Source: Chromatiales bacterium (ex Bugula neritina AB1) (lineage in GTDB: Bacteria; Pseudomonadota; Gammaproteobacteria; Granulosicoccales; Granulosicoccaceae). From it: 57,402 nucleotides of DNA. The notes below the pieces were generated by a model. It searched no databases and was not told where the DNA came from. It worked only from the letters and a program-made list of their open reading frames with translations. The first letter of the stretch is position 1; each line of letters begins with the position of its first letter. The translations under genes were made by a program, and so were the position numbers. Where the stretch lies: assembly GCA_001730015.1 (NCBI GenBank), contig MDLA01000063.1, positions 1 to 57,402 of the forward strand, written 5' to 3'. Positions 1 through 9,046 of this stretch are shown here, piece by piece.

Positions 1-148
1 AGGTGCGTGAGACTTCGCCTACCACATGTGGGCGTTTAGTCATTCTAAATAACTACATGTGATCGGTGAAAGATCGCGTGTCCTGAGGGATCCGCAGTAG
101 CGCTGGTTTATGGATGGATACTAACTACCCCCGGCATGGTACAAAATC

Positions 149-694
149 TTATAGCGAATTATAGGCCTTGGTAAAACCACGCAGCGAAATTTCAATATCT
201 ATTGCGCCAGCGCCCTCTGCTGCCACTGTAACCAGCGCTATATTGCCACCTTTGAGCAGATCGATTACCTCACTGCTTAACGGCTCACGGACCAGACAAC
301 CCTGTGCCTGACAAATTCGAAAAGGCGCTGATCTTGGCTCTCCCGTATCAATTTGCAGCTGCAATCCAAAATCCAGCAGCACGCCCAGGGGCGTGATGAT
401 ATCAGCTACGGCGTCCACCTTAACGCCATTGATTTCAGCTGAATCATCGTTGATTTTACGCACCACAAACTCGATTGCCGGCGAACCGTCCGGATCTTTT
501 CCGAGCTGCGTCATGGCACATTGCCCACCATCCGGGTTACAGACCAGACTCCAGTCACCCACCTTTGTTATCTTCGGCTCAACTGCCGGACCGGCTGGTT
601 CAAGATCGCTGAGCTTCTGCGCGGCTGCAGGGAATGCGCTAAGCATAAAAAACAGTGTGACGCAGCGCGCCAACAGGTTCGCTTTAATACTCAC
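149..694 (-). CDS. IalB-like exported protein (invasion-associated locus B family)
   Basis: A 181-residue protein with a clear Sec signal peptide (hydrophobic residues about 9-22, then AAAQK, probable cleavage near residue 25). The mature part carries the WSLVC...C element early (Cys52, Cys59) and a CQAQGC pair (Cys128, Cys133), so two disulfides are plausible. The pattern of a W-x-V/L-x-C start, a central strand-rich part and an R-x-CxxxxC element resembles the IalB family (PF06776), small periplasmic or outer-membrane-associated proteins whose molecular role is poorly known. It is read on the minus strand and lies downstream of glyA with 114 bp between them, so it may be transcribed separately. 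The family assignment is from motif pattern only. Despite the family name there is no evidence here for invasion. Confidence 0.7.
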   Translation of the reverse strand: MSIKANLLARCVTLFFMLSAFPAAAQKLSDLEPAGPAVEPKITKVGDWSLVCNPDGGQCAMTQLGKDPDGSPAIEFVVRKINDDSAEINGVKVDAVADIITPLGVLLDFGLQLQIDTGEPRSAPFRICQAQGCLVREPLSSEVIDLLKGGNIALVTVAAEGAGAIDIEISLRGFTKAYNSL

Positions 695-808
695 AAATTG
701 CCTCTACTTGAAATCTGTTAACGCGCCATTGCAGCACTACGCCGATCGACTTGCAACCGACGTGTGTAAATCGACATACTCAGCCAAGCGGTTTGAAGCT
801 ATAGTGCT

Positions 809-2065
809 TCAGTCTTTATAGACAGGGTATCGTCGGCAAAGTGCCGTAACTTTCTCTCGCACCTGTGCATTGACTTCCTCGTTGCCAATGTCGTCCAGCA
901 CATCACACATCCACCCGGCTAGTTCGCTCATTTCCTGCACCTTAAACCCACGAGTGGTTGCTGCAGGTGAACCAATTCGCAATCCACTGGTAACAAAAGG
1001 AGACTGCGGATCTTTAGGTACGGTATTTTTATTTACTGTTATATGTGCGCGCCCAAGTGCCGCATCGGCTTCTTTGCCCGTGAGCCCCTTATCTACCAGG
1101 TCCAGCAGGAAAAGATGATCGTCTGTTCCGTTGGAAACAATTTTGTAGCCACGTTGCTGAAATACGCTACACATAGCACGGGCATTGTCGAGTACCTGCT
1201 GCTGGTAATCTTTAAATTCCGGAGCCATTGCTTCCTTAAATGCAACCGCTTTAGCCGCAATAACGTGCATCAAGGGGCCGCCCTGCATTCCCGGGAAAAT
1301 ATTAGAATTAAATTTCTTTTCAAGCTCCGGATTAGCGCGCGCCAGAATCAACCCGCCACGTGGACCACGCAGTGTTTTATGCGTCGTTGTGGTAACCACA
1401 TCCGCGACTGGAATCGGGTTCGGGTATAACCCCACAGCAACCAGACCGGCCACGTGTGCCATATCGACCATCAAATACGCTCCGACATCATCGGCTATAT
1501 CTCTAAATTTCTGCCAGTCGATTATTTTTGAATACGCTGAAAAGCCTGCAACAATCATTTTTGGTTTGTGCTCGCGCGCAAGCGAGGCAACCTGCTCATA
1601 GTCGATTTCTCCGGTATCTTCGTTCAGACCATATTGCACGGCCTGATAGATTTTTCCAGAGAAGTTAACACTGGCCCCGTGAGTCAGATGCCCGCCGTGA
1701 TCCAGTGACATACCCAGAACCGTATCACCCGGTTTGCACAATGCCATATAGACAGCAGCATTTGCCTGTGAACCTGAATGCGGCTGAACATTCGCATAGT
1801 CGGCGCCAAACAATTCTTTGGCCCGATCAATCGCCAGTTGCTCAGCAACATCAACAAATTCGCAACCACCGTAGTAGCGCTTTGAGGGATAGCCCTCAGC
1901 GTACTTGTTTGTAAGCACCGAACCCTGAGCTTGCATCACTCTAGGGCTGGTATAATTTTCAGAGGCAATTAACTCGACATGGTCTTCCTGCCGAACCTCT
2001 TCCTGTTGCATTGCCAGCCATAGCTCATCATCAAAGCCGGCTATTTTTTCATTACGGTTAAACAC
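809..2065 (-). CDS. glyA: Serine hydroxymethyltransferase
   Basis: Interconverts serine plus tetrahydrofolate with glycine plus 5,10-methylene-tetrahydrofolate, the main entry of one-carbon units; cytosolic PLP enzyme. The 418-residue length is normal for bacterial GlyA. Visible family marks are the N-terminal [10 protein letters not shown], the YYGGCEFVD stretch, the HSGSQAN phosphate-binding region and the [14 protein letters not shown] segment with the PLP-binding Lys at about residue 230. It follows cobT on the same strand with a 67-bp gap that contains a 10-bp inverted repeat overlapping the cobT stop codon, so read-through from cobST is possible but may be attenuated. A purine-rich tract (TCTGGAGA) lies just upstream of the ATG. 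Confidence 0.97.
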   Translation of the reverse strand: MFNRNEKIAGFDDELWLAMQQEEVRQEDHVELIASENYTSPRVMQAQGSVLTNKYAEGYPSKRYYGGCEFVDVAEQLAIDRAKELFGADYANVQPHSGSQANAAVYMALCKPGDTVLGMSLDHGGHLTHGASVNFSGKIYQAVQYGLNEDTGEIDYEQVASLAREHKPKMIVAGFSAYSKIIDWQKFRDIADDVGAYLMVDMAHVAGLVAVGLYPNPIPVADVVTTTTHKTLRGPRGGLILARANPELEKKFNSNIFPGMQGGPLMHVIAAKAVAFKEAMAPEFKDYQQQVLDNARAMCSVFQQRGYKIVSNGTDDHLFLLDLVDKGLTGKEADAALGRAHITVNKNTVPKDPQSPFVTSGLRIGSPAATTRGFKVQEMSELAGWMCDVLDDIGNEEVNAQVREKVTALCRRYPVYKD

Positions 2066-2098
2066 GGATAAGTCTCCAGAAAAAGTTTTTAAAGCTGC

Positions 2099-2139
2099 TG
2101 CCTGACTCTAAAATACATTAATACGCATTGAGTCAGGCA
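2099..2139 (-). terminator. Inverted repeat overlapping the cobT stop codon
   Basis: The 10-base arms TGCCTGACTC (2099-2108) and GAGTCAGGCA (2130-2139) are perfectly complementary, separated by 21 bases. The cobT stop codon (2133-2135) lies inside one arm. Read on the minus strand the stem is followed, after a few bases, by a T-rich stretch leading into the glyA ribosome-binding region. It could be a weak terminator or mRNA-processing stem between cobT and glyA. The long loop makes a strong intrinsic terminator less likely. Confidence 0.4.
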
Positions 2140-3992
2140 ATACGAATAGGTTTCCTGCGTCTGCTGTTTGCAGGGGCCGCCTGATCAAACAGATCTGCCA
2201 ACTGCGAAGTCATGGCGCCCGCGAGTTCCGTAACGTTGGCAATGGTAGCTGCACGCCGGTAGTACTGGGTGACATCATGACCAATGCCGATAGCCGTTAA
2301 TTCAACACCGCTATCCGCTTCTATCTGAGTGATGATCTCGCGCAGATGTCGCTCGAGAAATTTACCCGGGTTAGCCGACAGAGTAGAGTCATCAATGGGG
2401 GCACCGTCAGAAATCATCATTAAAATTTTGCGCTTTTCAGGTCGAACAGATAAACGCTGATGCGCCCACATCAGTGCTTCTCCATCAATATTCTCTTTCA
2501 GCAAGCCCTTGCGTAGCATTAATCCAAGATTAGCGCGACCCCGCCGCCAGGGAGTATCAGCAGATTTATAGACTATATGGCGCAGATCGTTTAATCGCCC
2601 GGGATTCACCGGATGCCCCTTGCCAACCCACTGTGCTCTGGACTGCCCGCCTTTCCACGCACGAGTTGTAAAGCCGAGAATTTCCACACCTACCCCGCAA
2701 CGCTCCAGAGTATTGGCCAGTACGTCGGCACAGGCAGCTGCAACAATAATCGAACGCCCGTGCATTGAACCGGAATTATCAATCAGCAGAGTCACCACGG
2801 TATCTCGGAATTGTGCCTCACGCTCTCGTTTAAACGACAAAGGCTGCATCGGGTCCGTCACAACACGAGTCAGGCGGGCAGTATCGAGCACGCCTTCTTC
2901 CTGGTCAAAGTCCCACGAGCGATTCTGATGAGCGAGCAATCGTCGCTGCAGACGGTTGGCAAAACGGCCGACTGAAGACTGTAAATCGCCTACGTGCTCA
3001 TCGAGGCGTTCGCGCAAACGACCGAGTTCCGTGGCATTGCAAATATCCAGCGGTTTGACTATTTCATCATATTCGGTAGTAAAAATTTTATAGCGATTGG
3101 CTGCGGCGAAGTGATCGTCACCCGGCATCTCGACCGATGCACCCGGGCTTTCCGCCGGGTCGCCCTCACTGGTTTCGTTCTCGCTGTCACTTGCTTCAGC
3201 GCTGTCATCATTTTGCTGATCAGCGTCATCTTCGAACTGCGCATCTTCAGCGTCAGCCGCCGAGGACTCGCCGTCTGACTCCGTATCCGGCGTATCTTCG
3301 CCCGGTGGCTCCTGATCAGTATCCTCACCCTGGTTATCACCGCCGTCGACTTCCTGCAGCAGCTCCATCGCAACCAGCAGCTCATTCATTTCCATTGCGA
3401 AAGAATGCTGATCATTGCGTTCAGCATGCAATCGATCCAGCCACTCCGGAGAAACTTTCTGCAACTGCGGCTCGCAACTTTTCAGCAAAGCTTTTCCGGC
3501 CTGCGAGATATCACGGCCACTCAAACGGTTGCGCAACAGTACTCCGAGCGCTTCAGCCAGTACAGAAGAGCCGTTTTGCAGATTCAGGTTAGCCAGATGC
3601 GCCGAACGACAATTTTCCAGATTACTTGCTACACCATCCAGATTTCGGGTTCCGACAGCTTCAACTCGCGCCTGCTCGACCGCATCAAAGACCAGCCGTG
3701 CGGTAGCTTCCTGAGGTGCTGTGCGCTGATGAATTTTCACATCATGGTGTGCCCGCCAAAGCGCCATTGAATCAGTTTGACCACGAGTAACAGCGAGCTC
3801 ATCAGCGGTCATTCCATCGGTAGGATCCTGTACTCGCGTACCACCAATTTCAACATTCGATCTGCCCCGCTCGAAACTGACTGCCAGTGTTTCATCGCCG
3901 GCAACTGCCCGCGCGCACGCACTCAGCGATCGCTTTAGCAGATCGATTTCATAAGCGAGATCTTCACTGGACTTATCCACTTTTGCGCTCAC
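2133..3992 (-). CDS. cobT: Aerobic cobaltochelatase subunit CobT
   Basis: CobT works with CobS as the ATPase chaperone of the CobN cobaltochelatase, which inserts cobalt into hydrogenobyrinic acid a,c-diamide in the oxygen-dependent B12 pathway. The 619 residues show the expected three-part layout: an N-terminal helical region, a strongly acidic low-complexity linker (about residues 216-290, rich in D, E, S and Q), and a C-terminal von Willebrand A domain with the MIDAS motif DNSGS at about 405-409 and a downstream MISDGAP element. The length fits known CobT proteins. The gene starts 13 bp after the cobS stop on the same strand, a typical cobST pair. CobN is not in this window. This must not be confused with the unrelated phosphoribosyltransferase also called CobT in enteric bacteria. 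Confidence 0.95.
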   Translation of the reverse strand: MSAKVDKSSEDLAYEIDLLKRSLSACARAVAGDETLAVSFERGRSNVEIGGTRVQDPTDGMTADELAVTRGQTDSMALWRAHHDVKIHQRTAPQEATARLVFDAVEQARVEAVGTRNLDGVASNLENCRSAHLANLNLQNGSSVLAEALGVLLRNRLSGRDISQAGKALLKSCEPQLQKVSPEWLDRLHAERNDQHSFAMEMNELLVAMELLQEVDGGDNQGEDTDQEPPGEDTPDTESDGESSAADAEDAQFEDDADQQNDDSAEASDSENETSEGDPAESPGASVEMPGDDHFAAANRYKIFTTEYDEIVKPLDICNATELGRLRERLDEHVGDLQSSVGRFANRLQRRLLAHQNRSWDFDQEEGVLDTARLTRVVTDPMQPLSFKREREAQFRDTVVTLLIDNSGSMHGRSIIVAAACADVLANTLERCGVGVEILGFTTRAWKGGQSRAQWVGKGHPVNPGRLNDLRHIVYKSADTPWRRGRANLGLMLRKGLLKENIDGEALMWAHQRLSVRPEKRKILMMISDGAPIDDSTLSANPGKFLERHLREIITQIEADSGVELTAIGIGHDVTQYYRRAATIANVTELAGAMTSQLADLFDQAAPANSRRRKPIRIA

Positions 3993-4005
3993 AATTCAGT
4001 GGAAG

Positions 4006-4989
4006 TTAACCAATAAGCTCGGCCGCGACCGAAACCTCTTCGTCAAAAACCCGCTGGTATAGCTCTTCGATTAATTCGCGCTCTACCGGATCGCACTTGT
4101 TCAGAAATGTCAGCTCGAACGCCAGCGCTTTGTTGTTGAAAAACTCAGTATTTTGAGTCCAGGTGATTACGGTTCGCGGGCTCATTACGGTTGATAGATC
4201 CCCGTTGCGAAACGCTGATCTCGTCAATCCCGCCAATGCCACCATCTTCTCTACAGTCGCTCTCCCCTCCTCAGTATGAAAGTGCGGGGCTTTGGCCAGA
4301 ACGATTTCAACTTCTTTGTCTTCAGCAAGATAGTTCAGCACGGTGGTGATCGACCAGCGATCCATCTGCGCCTGATTGATCTGCTGCGTACCGTGATATA
4401 AACCGGTTGTATCTCCCAGACCAACGGTATTGGCTGTGGCAAAAATACGAAAAGCAGGATGCGGCCGGATAACCCGACTCTGATCCAGCAGAGTCAACCG
4501 GCCTGCCGATTCCAGCACCCGCTGTATAACAAACATCACGTCCGGCCTGCCGGCATCGTATTCATCAAAAACCAGCGCCACATTGCGCTGATAGGCCCAG
4601 GGTAAAATGCCATCCTGAAATTCTGTTACCTGCACGCCATCCTGCAACACGATTGCATCTTTGCCGATCAGGTCAATCCGGCTCACATGGCTGTCAAGAT
4701 TGATCCGCAGGCAAGGCCAGTTCAATCGAGCTGCAACCTGCTCTATATGGGTCGATTTCCCAGTGCCGTGAAAGCCTGACACCAGCACCCGCCGGTCGCT
4801 TGCAAAACCCGACAAAATGGCCAGCGTGGTGCGCGGATCAAAAATGTAGTCGGCGTCAATATCCGGAACCAGGTCGCTTGATTCGCGGTACGCTGGCACC
4901 TGCATATCGATGTTCACACCGAAGGTATCCTTTACAGATCGGGTGGTATCCGGCAGCGGGGCATTGGTACTTTCGTTTTGTTTATTCAT
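4006..4989 (-). CDS. cobS: Aerobic cobaltochelatase AAA+ subunit CobS
   Basis: AAA+ ATPase partner of CobT. ATP hydrolysis by the CobST ring drives cobalt insertion by CobN. The 327-residue protein has Walker A GFHGTGKST (about 72-80), Walker B VALVFDEYD (137-145) and a sensor region around FATANTVGLGD, all in the positions expected for MoxR-like ATPases of the CobS group. The N-terminal PAYRESSDLVPDID stretch is typical of CobS. The upstream gap of 105 bp holds a terminator for the preceding minus-strand importer operon, so cobS is probably the first gene of its own cobS-cobT(-glyA) unit. I see no cobalamin riboswitch upstream. Confidence 0.95.
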   Translation of the reverse strand: MNKQNESTNAPLPDTTRSVKDTFGVNIDMQVPAYRESSDLVPDIDADYIFDPRTTLAILSGFASDRRVLVSGFHGTGKSTHIEQVAARLNWPCLRINLDSHVSRIDLIGKDAIVLQDGVQVTEFQDGILPWAYQRNVALVFDEYDAGRPDVMFVIQRVLESAGRLTLLDQSRVIRPHPAFRIFATANTVGLGDTTGLYHGTQQINQAQMDRWSITTVLNYLAEDKEVEIVLAKAPHFHTEEGRATVEKMVALAGLTRSAFRNGDLSTVMSPRTVITWTQNTEFFNNKALAFELTFLNKCDPVERELIEELYQRVFDEEVSVAAELIG

Positions 4990-5006
4990 TTACCAGTAGC
5001 TAATCG

Positions 5007-5035
5007 TAAAAAATGCCCCGATAACTATCGAGGCA
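5007..5035 (-). terminator. Rho-independent terminator after the pyrimidine importer operon
   Basis: Read on the minus strand: a GC-rich stem of about 9-10 bp (TGCCTCGATA pairing with TATCGGGGCA, one mismatch, 2-base loop) followed directly by a run of six T residues. It lies 60 bp beyond the stop codon of the binding-protein gene (5095) and 18 bp before the cobS start, so it should end the six-gene operon that begins at 11759 and insulate cobST. Confidence 0.8.
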
Positions 5036-5094
5036 CTTGTCAAGGTGTTGGCTTTGCAGAGTCTTCTGACTCTACCTGCATCCTGCAAAGAACT

Positions 5095-6081
5095 CTACAT
5101 GGCTTTATCAATAATCATATGAGTCCATGCGCCTTCCGGTGCTTTGGAAATAACAGGATCTGACCCACCGGATAATAGTGTATTAACCGTTCTTTCGTAA
5201 TCCGCAGGATCAAGTTTTCCATCGGAACCCGCGGTCAGCTTGTTGATTTCACCCATCATGCGTCGCTGGTGCTTTTCTGTCTGAGCACCTGAGGCGTCAT
5301 TTTCCAGCACAATATCAGCCGCTTCATCAGGGTTCTCACGGGCATAGTTCCAGCCTTTCATTGATGCCCTGACAAACCTGGCTGCCTTATCTACAAACGC
5401 TTCGTCTTCAAGGTTTTTCTCCAGCACGTACAGGCCGTCTTCCATGGTCGATACGCCCTGCTCTTCGTATTTAAACACCAGCAATTCTTCAGCGGGAAGG
5501 CCGGCATCAATAATCTGCCAGTATTCGTTGTAAGTCATGGTGGATACGCAATCGGCCTGCTTCTGCAGGATCGGATCAACATTAAAGCCCTGCTTCAGCA
5601 CAGTAACGCCACCAGCGCTGCCGTCGGTGGCCAGCCCCAGTTTTGACATCCAGCTGAGAAAGGGGTACTCATTACCGAAATACCAGACCCCGAGTGTTTT
5701 ATCAGCAAAATCATCAGGTGAAGTAATGCCCGTTTCCTTGCGGCAGGTAAGCATCATGCCGGAACGCTTAAAAGGCTGGGCGATATTAACCAGTGCCACG
5801 CCTTTCTCTCGACTTGCCAGCGCGGAAGGCATCCAGTCGACCACTACATCCGCTCCGCCTCCGGCAATTACCTGTGGTGGTGCGATATCCGGTCCGCCCG
5901 GCTTAATGGTGACATCAAGATTTTCATCATCATAGAAGCCCTTATCTTTGGCGACGTAGTATCCGGCAAACTGGGCTTGCGTCACCCATTTGAGTTGCAG
6001 GGTAAAATCGTCTTTAGCCTGTGCAAACCCGCTTAATAAGCCAACGCTGAGTGCGCCTGCGGTGATCAGCAGTTTTTTCAT
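5095..6081 (-). CDS. NMT1/THI5-like ABC transporter substrate-binding protein
   Basis: A periplasmic solute-binding protein of 328 residues with a Sec signal peptide (MKKLLITAGALSVGLLSG, Ala-rich cleavage near AQA, residue about 22). The mature start KWVTQAQFAGYYVAKDKGFY is the hallmark of the NMT1/THI5-like group, which binds pyrimidine-type compounds, riboflavin, nitrate-like ions or alkanesulfonates. It is the last gene of the importer set (ATPase, two permeases, binding protein) placed straight after dihydropyrimidinase. By context its ligand is inferred to be uracil, thymine, a dihydropyrimidine or a hydantoin. The gap to the upstream permease is 14 bp and a terminator follows. The family is clear; the substrate is inference. 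Confidence 0.88.
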   Translation of the reverse strand: MKKLLITAGALSVGLLSGFAQAKDDFTLQLKWVTQAQFAGYYVAKDKGFYDDENLDVTIKPGGPDIAPPQVIAGGGADVVVDWMPSALASREKGVALVNIAQPFKRSGMMLTCRKETGITSPDDFADKTLGVWYFGNEYPFLSWMSKLGLATDGSAGGVTVLKQGFNVDPILQKQADCVSTMTYNEYWQIIDAGLPAEELLVFKYEEQGVSTMEDGLYVLEKNLEDEAFVDKAARFVRASMKGWNYARENPDEAADIVLENDASGAQTEKHQRRMMGEINKLTAGSDGKLDPADYERTVNTLLSGGSDPVISKAPEGAWTHMIIDKAM

Positions 6082-6095
6082 AGATAAATCTCCGA

Positions 6096-7274
6096 CTAGT
6101 TGCGAAACGATGGATGCCAGAAAGTGAACACCCGTTCTAACAAAGCGATAAAACCGTAAAACAGCGAGCCGGCTAACGCCGCTACCGCTATCTCTGCCCA
6201 GACCATATCCACATTCATTCGTCCGACCTCTGTGGATATTCTAAAACCCATACCGACGATTGGCGTGCCGAAAAATTCGGCGACGATCGCCCCGATAAGA
6301 GCCAGTGTCGAATTTATCTTCAGGGCATTAAAGATAAAGGGTAAAGCCTGTGGCAAACGCAATTTGAACAACGACTGCCAATAACCGGAAGCATAGGTTT
6401 TCATTAGGTCCGTTTGCATATCACTGGATGCTGACAACCCGGTTACGGTATTCACCAGCATCGGGAAAAACGTCATGATGACAACCACTGCAGCTTTGGA
6501 GGGCCAGTCAAAACCAAACCACATCACCATAATCGGTGCCACGCCAACTACCGGCAGAGCAGACACGAGATTGCCAATTGGCAGCAAGCCACGCTTTAGA
6601 AACGGCGACCGATCTATTACCAGGGCCACCAGAAAACCCGCGCCGCAACCTAGCGCATAGCCTATCAAAACAGCTTTCAGGAAAGTTTGTTTGAAATCGA
6701 CCCAGAGTGTTGCCGTGGAAGAAACAAATCTGTGCCCGATTGCGCTTGGCGACGGCAGTAAAACCTGAGGCACATCAAACCCCCGGGTACCGATCTCCCA
6801 GATCACCAGCAACCAGATACCAAATGCTAATGGAATAATGAGCCTGAGCAGCCACTGCAGCCACGCGCTGTGCGAATCTATAGCAGCTAACTGCTCTACA
6901 CAGAGCCAACCGAGTGCCCAGGCGGCAATAACACCGGACCAGTACCCTGACGCTGGCTCTATAAACTCTAATAAACTGATTAGTACCGCAGCACCCCAGC
7001 ACGACAACACGCCTGCTGCCACAGCACTGAGCATTCGCGCCCCGGTCACCCTGCGCTGCCAGACAAACCAGGCCAGAACCAACATGAGTGACACCGCAGA
7101 TAAAAGCTTAACTGAAGCTGATGTGCTCCCACCGGCAAGCTGATCCGCGATCGGGCCACTGACCGGCAGCATTAAGCCACCAAGCGACGCCACGCCCGCC
7201 AGCGTCAGCAGCAGTTTATTAAGCAGGGTCAGTGAACCGACCTGTTTCTCACCGCGTTGCAATAGATCAGCCAT
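6096..7274 (-). CDS. ABC transporter permease with extended N-terminal membrane region
   Basis: A BPD_transp_1-type inner-membrane permease of 392 residues. The C-terminal two thirds resemble SsuC/TauC/ThiX permeases, including the EAA-like coupling loop around TYASGYWQSLFKLRLPQALP. The N-terminal 150 or so residues add about four hydrophobic segments not found in the standard 250-280-residue form, so this is a long variant. It is two bases from the upstream permease gene and 14 bp from the binding-protein gene, so it forms the transmembrane pore as a heterodimer with its neighbour. The role in pyrimidine or hydantoin import is inferred from the operon. Confidence 0.88.
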   Translation of the reverse strand: MADLLQRGEKQVGSLTLLNKLLLTLAGVASLGGLMLPVSGPIADQLAGGSTSASVKLLSAVSLMLVLAWFVWQRRVTGARMLSAVAAGVLSCWGAAVLISLLEFIEPASGYWSGVIAAWALGWLCVEQLAAIDSHSAWLQWLLRLIIPLAFGIWLLVIWEIGTRGFDVPQVLLPSPSAIGHRFVSSTATLWVDFKQTFLKAVLIGYALGCGAGFLVALVIDRSPFLKRGLLPIGNLVSALPVVGVAPIMVMWFGFDWPSKAAVVVIMTFFPMLVNTVTGLSASSDMQTDLMKTYASGYWQSLFKLRLPQALPFIFNALKINSTLALIGAIVAEFFGTPIVGMGFRISTEVGRMNVDMVWAEIAVAALAGSLFYGFIALLERVFTFWHPSFRN

Positions 7275-7276
7275 GG

Positions 7277-8170
7277 TTATTCAGCCATGCCCATGCGCCG
7301 CAGCACAATGCGATTGGCAATACTAACCAGCGCGACCAGCGATGCAGCCAGCAAAGAAGCCATCACCAGCGCAGACCAGATTTGCACAGTCTGCCCGTAA
7401 TAGGAACCGGCCAGCAGCCTCGCCCCGAGGCCAGCCACCGCACCCGTCGGCAGTTCTCCGACTATCGCACCTACCATGGCTATAGCGATGGCGATTTTCA
7501 TGCTGGTGAACAGATAAGGCACGGAGGCCGGCAGTCGCAGCTTCCATAGCGTTTGCCAGGCCGAAGCATTATAGGTATGCATTAAATCGATATGACCGCT
7601 ATCAGGAGAACGCAATCCTTTCACCATACCCACCGCAACCGGAAAAAAGCTCAGATAAGTTGATATAAATGCTTTTGGCAACAACCCCTGTATACCCATA
7701 GAGTTGAGAACCACGATTATCATCGGTGCAATAGCGAGAATCGGAATGGTTTGAGAGGCAATGATCCACGGCATCAGACTTTTATCCAGTGCACGGTTAT
7801 GTACAATCGCCACCGCCAACACCACACCCAGCAATGTGCCGAGTAAAAATCCCAGTAACGCAGTTGATAGAGTGATCCATGAATGAAAAATCAGACTGCG
7901 CTTTGACGTTATTTTTTTCAGTACAGTTGTTTTATAGATTTCACGGCTTACCTGATGAGGCGCAGGCAGAACCGGGCGCTCCTGGTTCAGCGTATCACTT
8001 ACCAGAGTACCGAACGATACATTTTCCAGCTTAGCCCGTTTGTAGGTGTCTTTCTGAAAAGGCGTATTCAGTGCTACAGCCGCCACATACCAGGCTATCA
8101 GCATGGCCAGCAATATAGCCACAACCGGCCATACATGATAATAAATATTTTGCGGCCTGAAGGAACTCAT
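7277..8170 (-). CDS. ABC transporter permease (second subunit)
   Basis: An inner-membrane permease of 297 residues in the same family as its neighbour. It has one N-terminal membrane anchor (about residues 13-33), then a periplasmic stretch and five to six further membrane helices. The coupling loop is visible as TYNASAWQTLWKLRLPASVPYLF. Two different permease genes side by side suggest a heterodimeric channel. It lies 30 bp after the ATPase gene and 2 bp before the next permease. Substrate is inferred as for the rest of the importer. Confidence 0.88.
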   Translation of the reverse strand: MSSFRPQNIYYHVWPVVAILLAMLIAWYVAAVALNTPFQKDTYKRAKLENVSFGTLVSDTLNQERPVLPAPHQVSREIYKTTVLKKITSKRSLIFHSWITLSTALLGFLLGTLLGVVLAVAIVHNRALDKSLMPWIIASQTIPILAIAPMIIVVLNSMGIQGLLPKAFISTYLSFFPVAVGMVKGLRSPDSGHIDLMHTYNASAWQTLWKLRLPASVPYLFTSMKIAIAIAMVGAIVGELPTGAVAGLGARLLAGSYYGQTVQIWSALVMASLLAASLVALVSIANRIVLRRMGMAE

Positions 8171-8200
8171 ACAGTGATTGGCTGCAGAATATATATACCG

Positions 8201-9046
8201 CTACTCATCATAGCTGTGGCTCTGGCGCAAACCTTCACGTACCCGCTGTGCAATTTCGAGAAACTCCGGGGTCTCACGGATATCCAGATCACGCTGACGC
8301 GGCAAGGTACTGTCTATGATATCAATAATACGCCCGGGGCGAGGAGACATCACCACAATACGGGTGGACAGAAATACCGCTTCTGGTATGGAGTGCGTAA
8401 CAAATACAACTGTTTTACTGGTCTTATCCCACAGTTTCAACAACTGTTCATTTAGATGGTCGCGAACAATTTCGTCGAGCGCACCAAAAGGTTCGTCCAT
8501 GAGCAGCAGCGCCGGTTCAACCGCCAGTGCACGCGCTATAGAAGCACGTTGTTGCATACCACCCGAAAGCTGCCATGGAAATTTTTTCTCAAAACCGGAT
8601 AAATTGACGAGCGCCAGGTTACTCTGCACACGCTCGCGCCGCTGTGCTTTTGTCAGCCCCATAATTTCCAGCGGCAGTGCAACATTGCGCGCGATATTTC
8701 GCCACGGGTACAACGAGGCGGACTGAAACACATAGCCATAGGCCCGGGCAAGGCGAGCCTCGGCAGGACTTACACCGTTAACGGTTATCGAGCCCGCTGT
8801 GGGCGTTTCAAGATCTGCGATCACACGTAACAATGTTGTCTTGCCACAACCGGAAGGCCCGATAAACGAGACAAAGTCTCCAGTGTTCACCTGCAGATCA
8901 ACTTCCGACAAAGCGTGTACAGGACCATCACCGGTGGTAAACGTCAGCGATAGATTTTTTGCCTCGATTGCGCGCCCGTTATGGCGCGCCCCGGTTTCAG
9001 ATAAACCTGCAGTCTGCGTCATCGCGGCCTGTTCCAGCCCTGCCAT
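8201..9046 (-). CDS. ABC transporter ATP-binding protein
   Basis: Cytoplasmic ATPase of the importer, 281 residues, in the SsuB/TauB/ThiZ group. It shows Walker A GPSGCGKTT (about 63-71), the Q-loop region (YGYVFQSASLYPW), the signature LSGGMQQR (160-167), Walker B LLLMDEP (180-186) followed by FGALD, and the switch His in VTHSIPEA. The first 25 or so residues are a weakly conserved extension; a start at Met9 is also possible. The start codon overlaps the dihydropyrimidinase stop by one base (TGATG), so the two are translationally coupled, direct evidence that import and pyrimidine-ring hydrolysis are expressed together. Confidence 0.93.
   Translation of the reverse strand: MAGLEQAAMTQTAGLSETGARHNGRAIEAKNLSLTFTTGDGPVHALSEVDLQVNTGDFVSFIGPSGCGKTTLLRVIADLETPTAGSITVNGVSPAEARLARAYGYVFQSASLYPWRNIARNVALPLEIMGLTKAQRRERVQSNLALVNLSGFEKKFPWQLSGGMQQRASIARALAVEPALLLMDEPFGALDEIVRDHLNEQLLKLWDKTSKTVVFVTHSIPEAVFLSTRIVVMSPRPGRIIDIIDSTLPRQRDLDIRETPEFLEIAQRVREGLRQSHSYDE

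Noticed and set aside
3137..3592. Long plus-strand open frames opposite cobT
   Set aside because: They are shadows of the acidic and GC-biased cobT coding strand; the predicted peptides are Pro/Arg/His-rich without motifs.
4990..5094. Cobalamin riboswitch upstream of cobS
   Set aside because: The gap is only 105 bp, carries a simple terminator for the upstream operon and lacks any B12-box-like sequence.
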